Source: Pseudomonadota bacterium
GTDB taxonomy: Bacteria > Pseudomonadota > Gammaproteobacteria > Acidiferrobacterales > Acidiferrobacteraceae
Reading direction: 5' to 3'
Length of the DNA stretch: 64,000 bases
Assembly: GCA_021794595.1 (NCBI GenBank)
Contig: JAJYQN010000096.1
Span: forward strand, 18,399 to 82,398
Shown here: in pieces, positions 43,040 through 52,524 of the stretch
Layout: every line of letters begins with the position of its first letter
Numbering within the stretch: the first letter of the stretch is position 1
The notes under the pieces: generated by a model
What the model was told of the DNA's origin: nothing
The model's input: only the letters and a program-made list of their open reading frames with translations
Database searches by the model: none
Program-made: the position numbers and the translations under genes

Positions 43040-43055
43040 CTTGACCGTAGTCAAG
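43040..43055. promoter_or_regulatory. FNR/DNR-type palindrome between hemerythrin and thioredoxin genes
   Basis: CTTGAC-CGTA-GTCAAG is the second perfect copy of the TTGAC-N4-GTCAA motif in 1.6 kb. It lies between divergent genes (hemerythrin start 42978, thioredoxin start 43114) and could serve both. Confidence 0.75.
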
Positions 43056-43113
43056 GAGCAAGTCGCGCGCGGCGCCGTATCCTGGGACCGTCTCGGAAAC
43101 GAGGAGGGGGAAT

Positions 43114-43362
43114 ATGGAAGTCCGATTGCTGGTATCGAAGTGGTGTCCTGTGTGTCCGCAGGCCGAGGTGGTTTGGGCCGAAGTGGCTCGCCGCCGCTCT
43201 ATCGATTACGCGGTCCTCGATATCGCCGATCCCGTTGGACGCGCCCTTGTCGCCGGCCTGCGCATTCGCACCGTGCCGGCGATCGTGGTGGACGGGAAGC
43301 TGACCGCCGTCGGTGTGCAGTCGCTCGGGGATGCCCTGAAAATGGTCAGCGAGGCGGCTTAA
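43114..43362 (+). CDS. Mini-thioredoxin/glutaredoxin-like protein
   Basis: 82 residues from ATG 43114 behind GGAGGGGG. It has the thioredoxin-fold redox motif KWCPVCPQAE (CPVC) at residues 9-16 and the cis-proline region RTVPAIVVDG. This size matches small single-domain thioredoxin-like proteins. It begins a string with DUF488 and a CopD-like membrane protein, divergent from a hemerythrin across a DNR-type box, so a role in NO/oxidative stress is likely. Confidence 0.88.
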   Translation: MEVRLLVSKWCPVCPQAEVVWAEVARRRSIDYAVLDIADPVGRALVAGLRIRTVPAIVVDGKLTAVGVQSLGDALKMVSEAA

Positions 43363-43369
43363 GGTCGTC

Positions 43370-43717
43370 ATGGTCAGGGTCCGGCGGGTGTATGATCCAC
43401 CGGTCGTGGGCGAGGGCGTTTGGCTGCTGGTAGACAGAGTGTGGCCGCGGGGCCTGAGCCGGGCCCAAGCGGGATTGGCGGCCTGGTACAAGGAACTTGC
43501 GCCATCGACTGAGCTGAGGCGCTGGTTTGGGCGCGACCCCAAACGATTTAGTGAGTTTCGGTGCCGATATCAAGATGATCTGCGGGAGAAAGGTGACCTC
43601 ATGGAAGATCTCGCCGCTTGGGTACGTCACGGCGACGTTGTTCTAGTTTGTGCCCCTTCCGACGTGCAGCACAATAATGCCATCGTTCTTCGTGACGCTC
43701 TGCAAACGTGGCTTTAA
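43370..43717 (+). CDS. DUF488 family protein
   Basis: 115 residues from ATG 43370, 8 bp after the thioredoxin-like gene. The family motifs are LLVDRVWPRGLSRAQAGLAAW, KELAPSTELRRWFGRDPKRF and DVVLVCAPSDVQHNNAIVL. DUF488 proteins are small cytoplasmic proteins of unknown function. The short form often has a conserved Cys in TLLYAAKD-like contexts; here VLVCAPSD. The stop overlaps the next gene by 10 bp. Confidence 0.88.
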   Translation: MVRVRRVYDPPVVGEGVWLLVDRVWPRGLSRAQAGLAAWYKELAPSTELRRWFGRDPKRFSEFRCRYQDDLREKGDLMEDLAAWVRHGDVVLVCAPSDVQHNNAIVLRDALQTWL

Positions 43718-44172
43718 AGGAAACGCTCTTCCTCGTCCTGCTGGCCATCCATCTCGTGGCTGCCGCGATCTGGGTGGGCGGTCTCCTATTTTTCATATTC
43801 GCGGTCGTGCCTGCCGCTCGGACGGCTCCGGATGCCGACATTCCGGCTCGCTTGGGGCGGGCGTTTCGCCCCGTGGCCTGGGTCGCCCTTGGGACATTAG
43901 TGGTCACTGGCCCTTTGCTCTTGTTTATCCAAGGGCTCGGGGCAGCTGTGCTGCGTCTTGGGTTTTGGCGCAGCCCCTTTGGCGTGACGTTGGGGGTCAA
44001 AGTGATCCTGGTAGTCACGGTCCTGGCGCTGACTTTGTGGCACGATATCGTTTTGGGACCACGCTCCCAGATGGTCTCTGATCCTGGCCCCTCGCGCCGC
44101 GTGGGCCGCGCCATAGGCCTTCTTTCTCTGGTCATTTTTCTAGCCGGTATGGCCCTGGCTCAGGGATTCTAG
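43708..44172 (+). CDS. CopD-like integral membrane protein
   Basis: 154 residues starting at GTG 43708 within the end of the DUF488 gene. Four hydrophobic helices are present, the first with HLVAAAIWVGGLLFFIFAVVPAAR, typical of CopD-family proteins (His and Trp near the membrane face). Others are VAWVALGTLVVTGPLLLFIQGL, TLGVKVILVVTVLALTLWHDIVLGPR and AIGLLSLVIFLAGMALA. Membranes of this type may bind haem or copper; the family role is uncertain. It is the last gene before a convergent junction with the Wsp-like operon. Confidence 0.85.
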   Translation: MALKETLFLVLLAIHLVAAAIWVGGLLFFIFAVVPAARTAPDADIPARLGRAFRPVAWVALGTLVVTGPLLLFIQGLGAAVLRLGFWRSPFGVTLGVKVILVVTVLALTLWHDIVLGPRSQMVSDPGPSRRVGRAIGLLSLVIFLAGMALAQGF

Positions 44173-44485
44173 TTGAGGTGTGGCGCGACCAAATGTCCCG
44201 GGCGCTTCACCGATGGCAAGGCGTTCCCTTGATCTCTGGATACAAACGCGAGAAAGCAATCGAGAGCCATCAGCCATCGCCGGGTATTCGCGCCATTGAT
44301 GGACCCTCCTGAAAAAGACCGGGGTTCGGGCGGGCGGCAATAAGGGGTGACGGACTCGCGTGTCCAAAGAGGCAAGAGTCCGATCCCCTGTCTTCCCCGC
44401 ACTGGCGATTGCCTTCCGCCGTCCCCGACCTATTCCCATTGACGCGCTTCACGATATGGCCAACCCGGGCTAGGCGACACATCAC
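44173..44485. other. Convergent intergenic region with a strong stem-loop
   Basis: No gene is supported. At 44344-44388, GGGG-TGA-CGGACTC-N18-GAGTCCG-AT-CCCC gives an 11-bp stem with a small internal loop, large enough to be a bidirectional transcription end or a small RNA. Minus-strand ORFs across 44169-44439 have no recognisable content. Confidence 0.5.
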
Positions 44486-47320
44486 TTAATCGGCGCGACC
44501 CGAATAACGTTCCTTGATCTGGCGCGCCACGATATCCGCTGGCTGCGGTCTGCTGAAATAGTATCCCTGTACCATGTGGCAACCTTGGGCGCGTAAGAAT
44601 TCGAGCTGCGCGATGTTCTCGACCCCTTCGGCAATCACCTCGATCCCAAGGCTCAACGCCATCGTAATGATGGCCCTTACGATCGCGGCATCGTCCGCAT
44701 CTGTGGTAATGTCGCGCACAAACGTTTGGTCGATCTTCAGAACATCGATGGGGAAGCGTTTCAAGTAGCTAAGCGAGGAATAGCCAGTACCGAAATCGTC
44801 TATAGAAAGACGCACGCCCATGGAGTGTAGCTTTTCCAAAGTATTCACGGCCGCCGGCGCGTTTTGCATGATCACGCTTTCGGTAAGCTCGATTTCGAGT
44901 GTGCCTTTGTCCATCCCGCTGTCCCGCAGAGCGCGTTGCGCGACATCGACAATATCGCCCCGCGCGAATTGCCGAGCAGAGACGTTCACGGCCATACGAA
45001 GCGGTGGCAATCCGGCAACCTGCCACTCCTTTTGCTTGGCGCACGCCGTGCGCAGAACCCACTCGCCGAGCGGCACGATCAAGCCGTTTTCCTCCATAAG
45101 CGGAATGAATTCCATCGGTGACACGATCCCAACTTCCGGTCTCTCCCAGCGAACCAAGGCCTCGTAACCCCTGACGAGATCGGTTCGTATATCGACTTGC
45201 GGCTGATAATGCAATACGAACTCCTCGCGGTCCAAGGCTCGTCGTAACTGCGTTTCCAGGCTAAGCCGCCGCGAGGCCTCGACGTTCATATTGGCCTTAT
45301 AAAATTGATAGTTGTTGCCCCCGTTTTTCTTGGCTCGATCCGCGGCAGCGTCGGCTTGCTTAATCATGGTTTGGGCGTCTGGAGCATCGCTCGAATAGAC
45401 GCTTATGCCGATACTGGCCGTTATGAATAACTCGTAATCGTTAATGATGAAGGCGGGAGCGAGCGCATCCATAAACTCTTGCGCGCGCGGGGCAATATCG
45501 TTGACGGATTTCGCATCGCCGATGATCACCGCAAACTCGTTTCCCCCGAAACGCGCGAGGGTGTCGACGGCCCGCACGCTGACGCGCAACCTCTCGGCGC
45601 ACATTTGGAGGAGAATATCCCCGGCGACATAGCCAAGGGTGTCGTTAACGAGCCTGAAGCGATCAAGATCTATAGAGACCACGGCAATCGTCTGGTCCGG
45701 ATCCCGAGCCCCGGCGATGGCGCGTTCTAGCCGTTCCGTGAATAAAGCACGGTTGGGCAGGTCCGTCAAAACGTCGTGGTGCACAAGATGATACAGCCGC
45801 TCCTCGCTCTGAATCCGCTCCGTAATGTCTTTACCGGACGATATATAATGCGTGATTTCGTGGTCTTCACCCATTATCGGCGTGATCGTGACTTCCTCGT
45901 AGTATCGGCGCCCGTCTTTGTGGCGATTGATGAAGACGTCGCGATAGACCTCGCCACGGCACAGTGTGTCCCAAAGGTTTGCGTAGAATGCAGTGTCGTG
46001 TTTTCCGGATTTAAGAATGCGCGGCGTATGGCCGATCGCCTCGTCGCGCTTGTAGCCCGTGAGACTCTCAAAGGCCGGGTTGACGTACTCGATTATCCCC
46101 TCCGGATCGGTAATGAAGACGGAGTCGGCGGTTTGGGCGAGGGCGCGGGACAGCTTGCGGACCTCCACATCGGCCAATTTGCGTTCGGCAGCTTCGGTCG
46201 TCAATGCCTTCGTGCGCTCGTCCACCAGCTCTTCTAGATGCTGGTGCAGCCGTGCCCGCTCAAGGGCAATCGCTACTTGGTTACCAACACCGTGCAGCGT
46301 CTTGAGATCGGCCTCGCCAAACAGTTGTTCCTCGCCGCCTACGAGGTTCATAAGCCCCAATCGGCGGTCACTGATCCACAGCGGGATGGTGGCATGATTG
46401 CAGAGTTCTTGGGTGTCACCGTCAGCTCGGGCGAGCCGCTCGCACTTGATGTTGACGGCTTCGCTTATGGTTCCTGTACGCAGCCAGCGCCGACAAGCGC
46501 AGTCACCCTTGAACGCCACCGCGGAGTTGGCAAGGGCCGGCGGGAGGTTACGGGTGGCGACGACCCGAAAGTCGTTGTCGCCGTCTTGCACTACCAACCA
46601 CCCAGCCCGTACCCCGGGGAGATTCATGGCGCGATCAAGGGCCCGTTCGGCCACTTCGCGTTCGGTGATCACTTCGTTGAGGCCGATGGCGATCTGATAC
46701 AGCCCGCTTAGGGATTGATTCGAGTGCGAGAGCTCGTGTTGCCGTGTTTTCAGTTCTTCGTTGAGGTGGACCGCCTCCTCGTAGATCGAGATCATCAGAT
46801 CTACGATCTGTTGGCGTTCCGCGGTTATGAAGTGTTTGCGACCGCCCAACAGGATGTCCGCGCCGATTTGGATCTTCTGGGTGCGGCGCAATTCCTGGTT
46901 CATCAGGATATAATTGATGCGGGTCAGGAGGTACTTGCTTTCATAGGGCTTACGAATAAAGTTGTCCGCGCCGCATTCGAGACCGGCCATAATGTCGCTA
47001 ACGCCGGCCAACGATGTCACCAACATCACCGGGACGTCCTTTAGTCTTTTGTTCGTCTTTATAGCCTTACAGAGCGCGTAGCCATCCATCTTTGGCATGA
47101 CGACATCGCTGATGACAAGCGCCGGCCGCGCCTTACGCAAGGCCATTAGGGCCTGTTCGCCATCCGCAACGAGGGTCGCCCGGTAACCGCTTTCTTGCAA
47201 TATATGTTCGAGACGCTGGGCTTGTGTCGGACTATCTTCGACAACAAGGATCTCAGGCGCCTCCTGAGCCGGTCGACCACCCCCTACGGACCTCGTGCCA
47301 GGACGTCGTTTTGCCGTCAT
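44486..47320 (-). CDS. REC-GAF-PAS-GGDEF-EAL c-di-GMP protein, Wsp-type output
   Basis: 944 residues. Order: receiver with D72 (VISDVVMPKMDG), helical linker, GAF (about 215-365), PAS (about 390-505), GGDEF (about 520-690) and EAL (about 700-940). The GGDEF signature is FGGNEF (N594), so the catalytic acidic residue is lost, although an upstream RxxD (RAVD) inhibitory-site pattern remains. The EAL domain has E720 in YEALVRW plus NVSARQ, ELTES, DDFGTGYSSL, KIDQTFV, AEGVE and QGYYFSRP, the full phosphodiesterase set. It should therefore degrade c-di-GMP when phosphorylated or when GTP/c-di-GMP binds the GGDEF part. It is the last gene of the chemosensory string. Confidence 0.93.
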   Translation of the reverse strand: MTAKRRPGTRSVGGGRPAQEAPEILVVEDSPTQAQRLEHILQESGYRATLVADGEQALMALRKARPALVISDVVMPKMDGYALCKAIKTNKRLKDVPVMLVTSLAGVSDIMAGLECGADNFIRKPYESKYLLTRINYILMNQELRRTQKIQIGADILLGGRKHFITAERQQIVDLMISIYEEAVHLNEELKTRQHELSHSNQSLSGLYQIAIGLNEVITEREVAERALDRAMNLPGVRAGWLVVQDGDNDFRVVATRNLPPALANSAVAFKGDCACRRWLRTGTISEAVNIKCERLARADGDTQELCNHATIPLWISDRRLGLMNLVGGEEQLFGEADLKTLHGVGNQVAIALERARLHQHLEELVDERTKALTTEAAERKLADVEVRKLSRALAQTADSVFITDPEGIIEYVNPAFESLTGYKRDEAIGHTPRILKSGKHDTAFYANLWDTLCRGEVYRDVFINRHKDGRRYYEEVTITPIMGEDHEITHYISSGKDITERIQSEERLYHLVHHDVLTDLPNRALFTERLERAIAGARDPDQTIAVVSIDLDRFRLVNDTLGYVAGDILLQMCAERLRVSVRAVDTLARFGGNEFAVIIGDAKSVNDIAPRAQEFMDALAPAFIINDYELFITASIGISVYSSDAPDAQTMIKQADAAADRAKKNGGNNYQFYKANMNVEASRRLSLETQLRRALDREEFVLHYQPQVDIRTDLVRGYEALVRWERPEVGIVSPMEFIPLMEENGLIVPLGEWVLRTACAKQKEWQVAGLPPLRMAVNVSARQFARGDIVDVAQRALRDSGMDKGTLEIELTESVIMQNAPAAVNTLEKLHSMGVRLSIDDFGTGYSSLSYLKRFPIDVLKIDQTFVRDITTDADDAAIVRAIITMALSLGIEVIAEGVENIAQLEFLRAQGCHMVQGYYFSRPQPADIVARQIKERYSGRAD

Positions 47321-47417
47321 TCCCCCCCCTTAGCGTTTGCATTAGGACCGACCGCCCACCCATCGGCCGCAAGCGTCTGATTGCTATAGTATAGACACGC
47401 TGGCGGCGACTGCCGGG

Positions 47418-48536
47418 CTAACTTCGGCCACTGCCTGTAAGTTGCGCCAAAAGCGCGGAAATTGCGCCCGGTTCAAGAATATAATCGGCGGCTTCGAGAC
47501 GGATCGCCTCGCCTGGCATGCCGTGAACCACCGAGGAGTCCGCGTCTTGGACGATGGTTACCGCGCCGTAGCCTTTCATGAGCGCCAACTCCGCTGCCCC
47601 GTCTTTACCCATGCCGGTCAGGAGAACACCCACCGCCTTCCGACCGTAGGTTTTCGCAACCGAATGGAAAAGGTAGGAAACCGACGGCCGGTGGATGTTG
47701 ACGGGGGCGTCCTGGACAAGACGGATCAGACCAGCCTGGTTTATCGCCATCTGATGCCCGTCCGGGGCAAAATAGACCCGGCCGGCGCGGATTCGCTCCC
47801 CTTCTTGTGCGATTTGGACCGGTAGGGCACAAAAGCCAGCGAGCCACTCGACCAGTCCGCCAAGGAAGCCGGGCGCGATATGCTGAACGATGACGACCGG
47901 CACCGGAAAATCCTTGGGCAGCCCGGCAAGGAGTAGTCGCAGGGCTTGCGGTCCGCCCGTGGACGCCCCTACCACTACGAGTTCGATGGGCACCGCATGG
48001 TTCTTGTCAGGCGGGACATGAATCATCGGGTCTGACGGCGCCGCGCCGCGGTTTCGGGCCCAACGTCTCACCACCCTCACTTCCGACATAAGTTTAACGA
48101 TTTCAATCAGTTCGCGCGAGCTTGCCTCATGTCGCGCGTGACCTATGCCGTCAGGACAAGAGACAACCGCCAAAGCGCCCACCTCGAGCGCCCGAAAGGT
48201 GGTCGCAACCTCCTTGATGCTGGTCGTACTGCTCACAATAACGATCGGCACGGGACACGTCTCCATAATCTGGCGCGTGGCCTCGAATCCATCCATATTC
48301 GGCATATGGATATCCATGGTGATGACGTCGGGAACCCTATGATGCACCCAAGCGAGCGCCTCATTGCCATCATGCGCGGTACCAACTACGCGTAATCCGG
48401 TCGCGGAGTTCAGAATATGGACCAGAAACTCGCGAACCACCGGCGAATCGTCAACAACAAGAACTTGGATCTCCGATCTCGACTCTTTTCCTGCCGAAGG
48501 ATGATTCTGTCGTAACGTCCTGCCACCGCCGCTCAT
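47418..48536 (-). CDS. CheB-type methylesterase (WspF-like)
   Basis: 372 residues. N-terminal receiver with D75 (VITMDIHMPNMDG) and a C-terminal esterase with S192 in VVGASTGGPQ, H219 in VIVQHIAPGF and D312 in LLTGMGKDGAAEL, the intact catalytic triad. It demethylates the MCP and provides adaptation. The ATG overlaps the cheA stop by one base. In the Wsp system loss of WspF locks signalling on. The linker (about 150-180) is basic. Confidence 0.95.
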   Translation of the reverse strand: MSGGGRTLRQNHPSAGKESRSEIQVLVVDDSPVVREFLVHILNSATGLRVVGTAHDGNEALAWVHHRVPDVITMDIHMPNMDGFEATRQIMETCPVPIVIVSSTTSIKEVATTFRALEVGALAVVSCPDGIGHARHEASSRELIEIVKLMSEVRVVRRWARNRGAAPSDPMIHVPPDKNHAVPIELVVVGASTGGPQALRLLLAGLPKDFPVPVVIVQHIAPGFLGGLVEWLAGFCALPVQIAQEGERIRAGRVYFAPDGHQMAINQAGLIRLVQDAPVNIHRPSVSYLFHSVAKTYGRKAVGVLLTGMGKDGAAELALMKGYGAVTIVQDADSSVVHGMPGEAIRLEAADYILEPGAISALLAQLTGSGRS

Positions 48537-50872
48537 CAGATGAGTCTCTTCACGATTTCAAGAAGGTTGCCCTGATCGAAACTGCTCTTCACGATATAGG
48601 CATTGGCTCCGACCGCGATCCCCCGCTCGCGGTGTTCGCGCGACCCTAGGGCCGTAACGAGGATGATGGGTAGAGCCGCAAGAGGTGGATAGGCACGGAC
48701 CTTCTCGGTTAGTTCGAACCCGTCCATCTCCGGCATCTCGACGTCGGACACCAAAAGGTCGAAGCGGCGGGCTTTGAGCTCGGAAAGCGCCTCCGAACCA
48801 TCAACGGCGGTAGCCACTTCGTAGCCTGCAGCCATCAGGATGTTCTTCAGCAGCATGCGGGCCGTGATCGAATCTTCGGCGACCAAGATGGACTGGGGCG
48901 CCAACACCCCGGGTCCCGTGTTTTGCTGCGGCGCGGCCTCGATCCGTGACGCCGACTTGAGAAGATCGAGGGTATTCAGTATAGGTATCACTTGACCCGT
49001 GCCCAGTATGGCCGCACCAGAGACGTTCCTAACGCGTCGTAATGGCGCACCAAGGCTCTTGACTAGAATCTCTTGCTCTCCATGCACCTTATCCACACAA
49101 AAGGCGACCTGGGAGCCGCCGACGGCGAGGGCCACTACGATTGTCCCGGCCTCGGTCCGCGATGCTGCGCGATCTCGAGGTAAACCCAGCGCATCCGTGA
49201 GCCATACGAGCGGAAAGGTTTGCCCACCGCGTTGGATCGTGTCGTGGTTCTCCACCGTTTTAAGATCGTCAAGGGACAGTCTCATGGCCCATGCGATGCC
49301 CGCCATGGGAATGAGGTAACGATGGCCGCCGGCCGTTATCAGTAGTCCGCGGGCGTTCTCGAGTGTAAGCGGAAGCACTATCCGAAACGCAGTCCCGACG
49401 CCACGCTCCGTTTCAACCGCGATGGTACCTCCCAGTTCCTCCACCTTCTCGCGCACGATAGCAAGTCCCAAGCCGCGCCCGGAGAGATCGGTAATTATGG
49501 GGGCGGTCGAAAAACCCGAACGGAAAACAAACGATAAGACATCCGCATCGCTCATCCGCCCCGCTTCTTCCTGGGTGACCAGCCCGACCTTCGTCGCGGT
49601 GTCAGCCACCTTGGTGGCGTCGATGCCTGCCCCATCGTCGCTTACGAGGATCTCGATCTTGCGGCCCCCTTTATGGTTTAGGGCGATGGCGAGACGGCCA
49701 CGCTCGGGTTTGCTCCGTTGGCGACGCTCCGCCGGATCTTCTATGCCATGGTCGATCGCATTGCGTACAAGATGGATGAGAGGGTCCTTGAGCCCTTCGA
49801 GGATACGTTTGTCGATGACGATTTCGGTGCCGTCGATCACGATATCGACATCCCGACCCTTATTTCGCGAGAGGTCTCGAGCGAGCTTCGGTAGCATTTC
49901 CACCGCGGTTCCAAATGGCAGCATCAGCATCTTTTTGGTGTCGGCCAGAAGGCTATCCACCATGCGGGCAAGCGTGCGGTAATCTTGCTCTAGGCTACGC
50001 GCGAGCGAGAAAGCGCGCCCTGTCAAAGACTTCTTGCGGCGTCCTGGGTGCCTGCGATCGGTCGCCGTATGATCCCCGCCGACGGATGTCGTTTCCCGGT
50101 CGTTGCCGTCAGCCACGTCTTCGCGATGTTGATGTCTGCTATTCGGCCGCCCCTGGGAGCTATCCGAAGCGGCTCTATCCTCAAGCGCAAGCGCGCCCTG
50201 CATCGCCTTAAGTTCTTCGACGCGCTGACCCAGGGCGTGCTTTAGTAACAGCATCTCCTCGGCTTTAAGCAGTAATGTGTCAAGATCGGAGACGGCGATT
50301 CGAATATCGGTCCTTGGCGTCGTCCCGGCCAGTTCCGGTATTTCGGCCGGCGCGTGCGGCGACGGTGGGGGGGCGACCATGCGCTTTGTTTTGGGTGGTG
50401 TCGCCTTGCGGGGATGCCTGGGATGTTTGATCGGACGCGCTGGGGGGGATTCGTTTCGCGCTGTCCTTTTGTCTCGTATTCTCTTTAACCGCGTCTGAAG
50501 ATCGGCTGCTTGGGCATCGGCCGACGTCTTGGCGACACCGTCTGCAAGCATGCCGTCAAGCCCGTCTATGGTCTCGTGCAATACGTCGAAAAGTTCCGAG
50601 AACGTCGTTAAGCGCTCATTTTTTATGTCCGCGAAAACGTCTTCAAGCGCTTGGCAGACGATTTCGACCGCTCCCAGATTGACCGCCCGCGCTGCCCCCT
50701 TCAGACTATGAGCCTCTCGGAAAACCTTCTCAAGGAGGCCGGGCACGGCTTTGCCGGCGGGAGCGCTCTCGAGCGCGAGTACGCCAGACGACATCGCCCT
50801 TAGGTGCTCCCTCGCCTCGATCTTGAAGGTCGCCAGCAGACGCTCAAGGAACTGTTCATCCCGGGTGCTCAT
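48536..50872 (-). CDS. CheA-REC hybrid kinase (WspE-like)
   Basis: 778 residues. Hpt domain with H55 in REAHSLKGAARAVN, a basic/proline-rich linker (about 140-290), dimerisation helices, a HATPase (LVRNAIDHGIEDP, SDDGAGIDATKV, SGRGLGLAIVREKVEELGG), a CheW-like domain, and a C-terminal receiver with D710 (LLVSDVEMPEMDG). The CheA-REC fusion is the hallmark of WspE and similar alternative-function systems. It autophosphorylates in response to the MCP and should phosphorylate the CheB receiver and the GGDEF-EAL receiver. The P2 domain typical of flagellar CheA is not visible. Confidence 0.95.
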   Translation of the reverse strand: MSTRDEQFLERLLATFKIEAREHLRAMSSGVLALESAPAGKAVPGLLEKVFREAHSLKGAARAVNLGAVEIVCQALEDVFADIKNERLTTFSELFDVLHETIDGLDGMLADGVAKTSADAQAADLQTRLKRIRDKRTARNESPPARPIKHPRHPRKATPPKTKRMVAPPPSPHAPAEIPELAGTTPRTDIRIAVSDLDTLLLKAEEMLLLKHALGQRVEELKAMQGALALEDRAASDSSQGRPNSRHQHREDVADGNDRETTSVGGDHTATDRRHPGRRKKSLTGRAFSLARSLEQDYRTLARMVDSLLADTKKMLMLPFGTAVEMLPKLARDLSRNKGRDVDIVIDGTEIVIDKRILEGLKDPLIHLVRNAIDHGIEDPAERRQRSKPERGRLAIALNHKGGRKIEILVSDDGAGIDATKVADTATKVGLVTQEEAGRMSDADVLSFVFRSGFSTAPIITDLSGRGLGLAIVREKVEELGGTIAVETERGVGTAFRIVLPLTLENARGLLITAGGHRYLIPMAGIAWAMRLSLDDLKTVENHDTIQRGGQTFPLVWLTDALGLPRDRAASRTEAGTIVVALAVGGSQVAFCVDKVHGEQEILVKSLGAPLRRVRNVSGAAILGTGQVIPILNTLDLLKSASRIEAAPQQNTGPGVLAPQSILVAEDSITARMLLKNILMAAGYEVATAVDGSEALSELKARRFDLLVSDVEMPEMDGFELTEKVRAYPPLAALPIILVTALGSREHRERGIAVGANAYIVKSSFDQGNLLEIVKRLI

Positions 50873-50954
50873 GACGATTCTCGCCGCCCATCGGACCTGC
50901 CGCTCGCCATCGGCCTGGCGCCGACGATCGGGTGCGAAATGCTCCGGAGGACGA

Positions 50955-52439
50955 TCACACTCGGTACCTTTCGATCAGATCCTTGAGTCGTTGGCCGAGC
51001 TCGTGCAGGCTATGGGCGGAGGCTTCGGCCTGTCTGGTGCTAGCCATGTTCTGTGTGCTGGCTTGTCGAATGTTGTCGATGGCAAGGGCGACTTGGTCCA
51101 TACCGATGAGCTGCTGTTGACTCGAAGCGGCAATCTGAGTAGCGGCTTGCGCCGCTTCGGCGACTCCGGTTGCCAGCGTGCCGATCGTGTCATCGGCCGC
51201 AGCCGACTGCTTCACCCCCGCTTCCACCACCTTGGTGCCCTTTTCCGCTGCCATGACAGCGCTCGCGGTGGCCTTCTGGATATCGCCGAGAATCGTGCGC
51301 ACCTGGGACGTCGCCTGCTTGGATTGGGTAGCGAGATTCTTGATTTCCTGCGCCACGACCGTAAAGCCCGCTCCGTGCTCGCCGGCCTTGGCGGCCTCTA
51401 TGGATGCATTAACCGCGAGCAGGTTCGACTGTTCGGCGAGGTCGCCGACGGTTGTGGTGATGTCGCCAATAGCCTGGCTCTGCTCAGCGAGTCGCACGAT
51501 GCTTTCTGCGACCGCCTCCATCTGTTCTCGAACGTCGTTCATGCCTTCGTTGAGCTCTTCTACCGCCTTGCGACCATCATGCGCTACCTGCACCGCTTTT
51601 TGCGCGCTGTCGGAGACTTGTTTGGCCTTCTGACTTGAGAGCTGGGCTGCTTGTTTAACCTCTTCCACCGTGGTCCCGGTTTCGCTCACCGAACTTGCAG
51701 TTTCGGCAGCCCCAGCCGCGACCTGGGTGGTTGCAGCCAGGATTTCCGCGGCCGATGAAGTCAATACCGTAATGGTCTCGCGGATCTCGTCGCCAAATCG
51801 GCTGAGCACCCGAAAAATACTGGCGGTCAGGAATAATCCGCCAGCCACTACCAACACCGAAGCCACCAACACCCCGAGTAGAAGCATCAACAGCGTTTGT
51901 CGGATTCTGGAGTGCTCAGTGTGTGCCCGCACCGTCAGGAGCCCTTGTTCCCGTGAGGACATTTTTCGCAGAACCACGCGGATCTTATCCATGGTGGCTT
52001 TTCCCGTGCCGAGGCGCACGATGTGGTGCGCCGCGGAAAAGCCCTCCGTGCGCCGCAGACCGATGCTATCTTTGAGTTCGGTAAGCTTTCGTGCGGCTAG
52101 CAGGTCCAGCAGGCGCATTCGACGTTTCTGGACAGGGTCATCCGCGGTGCGCGCCGCGAGTTGCGCTAGGGCTCCATGTAAGCCTTCAAGCGCCGTACGG
52201 TATGGCGCCAGGTAGCTCGGCTGTCCCGTGATAATGTAGCCTCTTTGACCTGTCTCCGCGTCCTCAAGTAGCGACTTGACATGCCAGATATTGGTGATGA
52301 CGGCGTAGGTATGGCTGACCCATAACTCGTTTCTCTCATCCATTCTGGCGTTCCGATAGGAAACACCCACGAGGATAAAGAGGGTCAGGAGAAGGGAAAA
52401 AAGCGCTGTCCATATTCTTATGCCTATTTGCCGTTTCAT
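50955..52439 (-). CDS. CHASE3 methyl-accepting chemoreceptor (WspA-like)
   Basis: 494 residues. TM1 (about 8-28), a periplasmic CHASE3-like helical domain with the hallmark DAETGQRGYIITGQPSYLAPY, TM2 (about 188-213) and a long cytoplasmic signalling helix pair. The hairpin tip reads EAAKAGEHGAGFTVVAQEIKNLA. No clear HAMP domain follows TM2; the chain passes straight into the signalling helices. Stimulus unknown; CHASE3 domains sense small or mechanical/surface cues. It sits between the second CheW and CheA. Confidence 0.93.
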   Translation of the reverse strand: MKRQIGIRIWTALFSLLLTLFILVGVSYRNARMDERNELWVSHTYAVITNIWHVKSLLEDAETGQRGYIITGQPSYLAPYRTALEGLHGALAQLAARTADDPVQKRRMRLLDLLAARKLTELKDSIGLRRTEGFSAAHHIVRLGTGKATMDKIRVVLRKMSSREQGLLTVRAHTEHSRIRQTLLMLLLGVLVASVLVVAGGLFLTASIFRVLSRFGDEIRETITVLTSSAAEILAATTQVAAGAAETASSVSETGTTVEEVKQAAQLSSQKAKQVSDSAQKAVQVAHDGRKAVEELNEGMNDVREQMEAVAESIVRLAEQSQAIGDITTTVGDLAEQSNLLAVNASIEAAKAGEHGAGFTVVAQEIKNLATQSKQATSQVRTILGDIQKATASAVMAAEKGTKVVEAGVKQSAAADDTIGTLATGVAEAAQAATQIAASSQQQLIGMDQVALAIDNIRQASTQNMASTRQAEASAHSLHELGQRLKDLIERYRV

Positions 52440-52524
52440 GATGGCTCCCCGTTTTTCATATGTTGCGCTCTCCCTTTATCGTGCCGTCCATTGCGATGGT
52501 GACCGGCGGCCTAGCCGACGGTTC

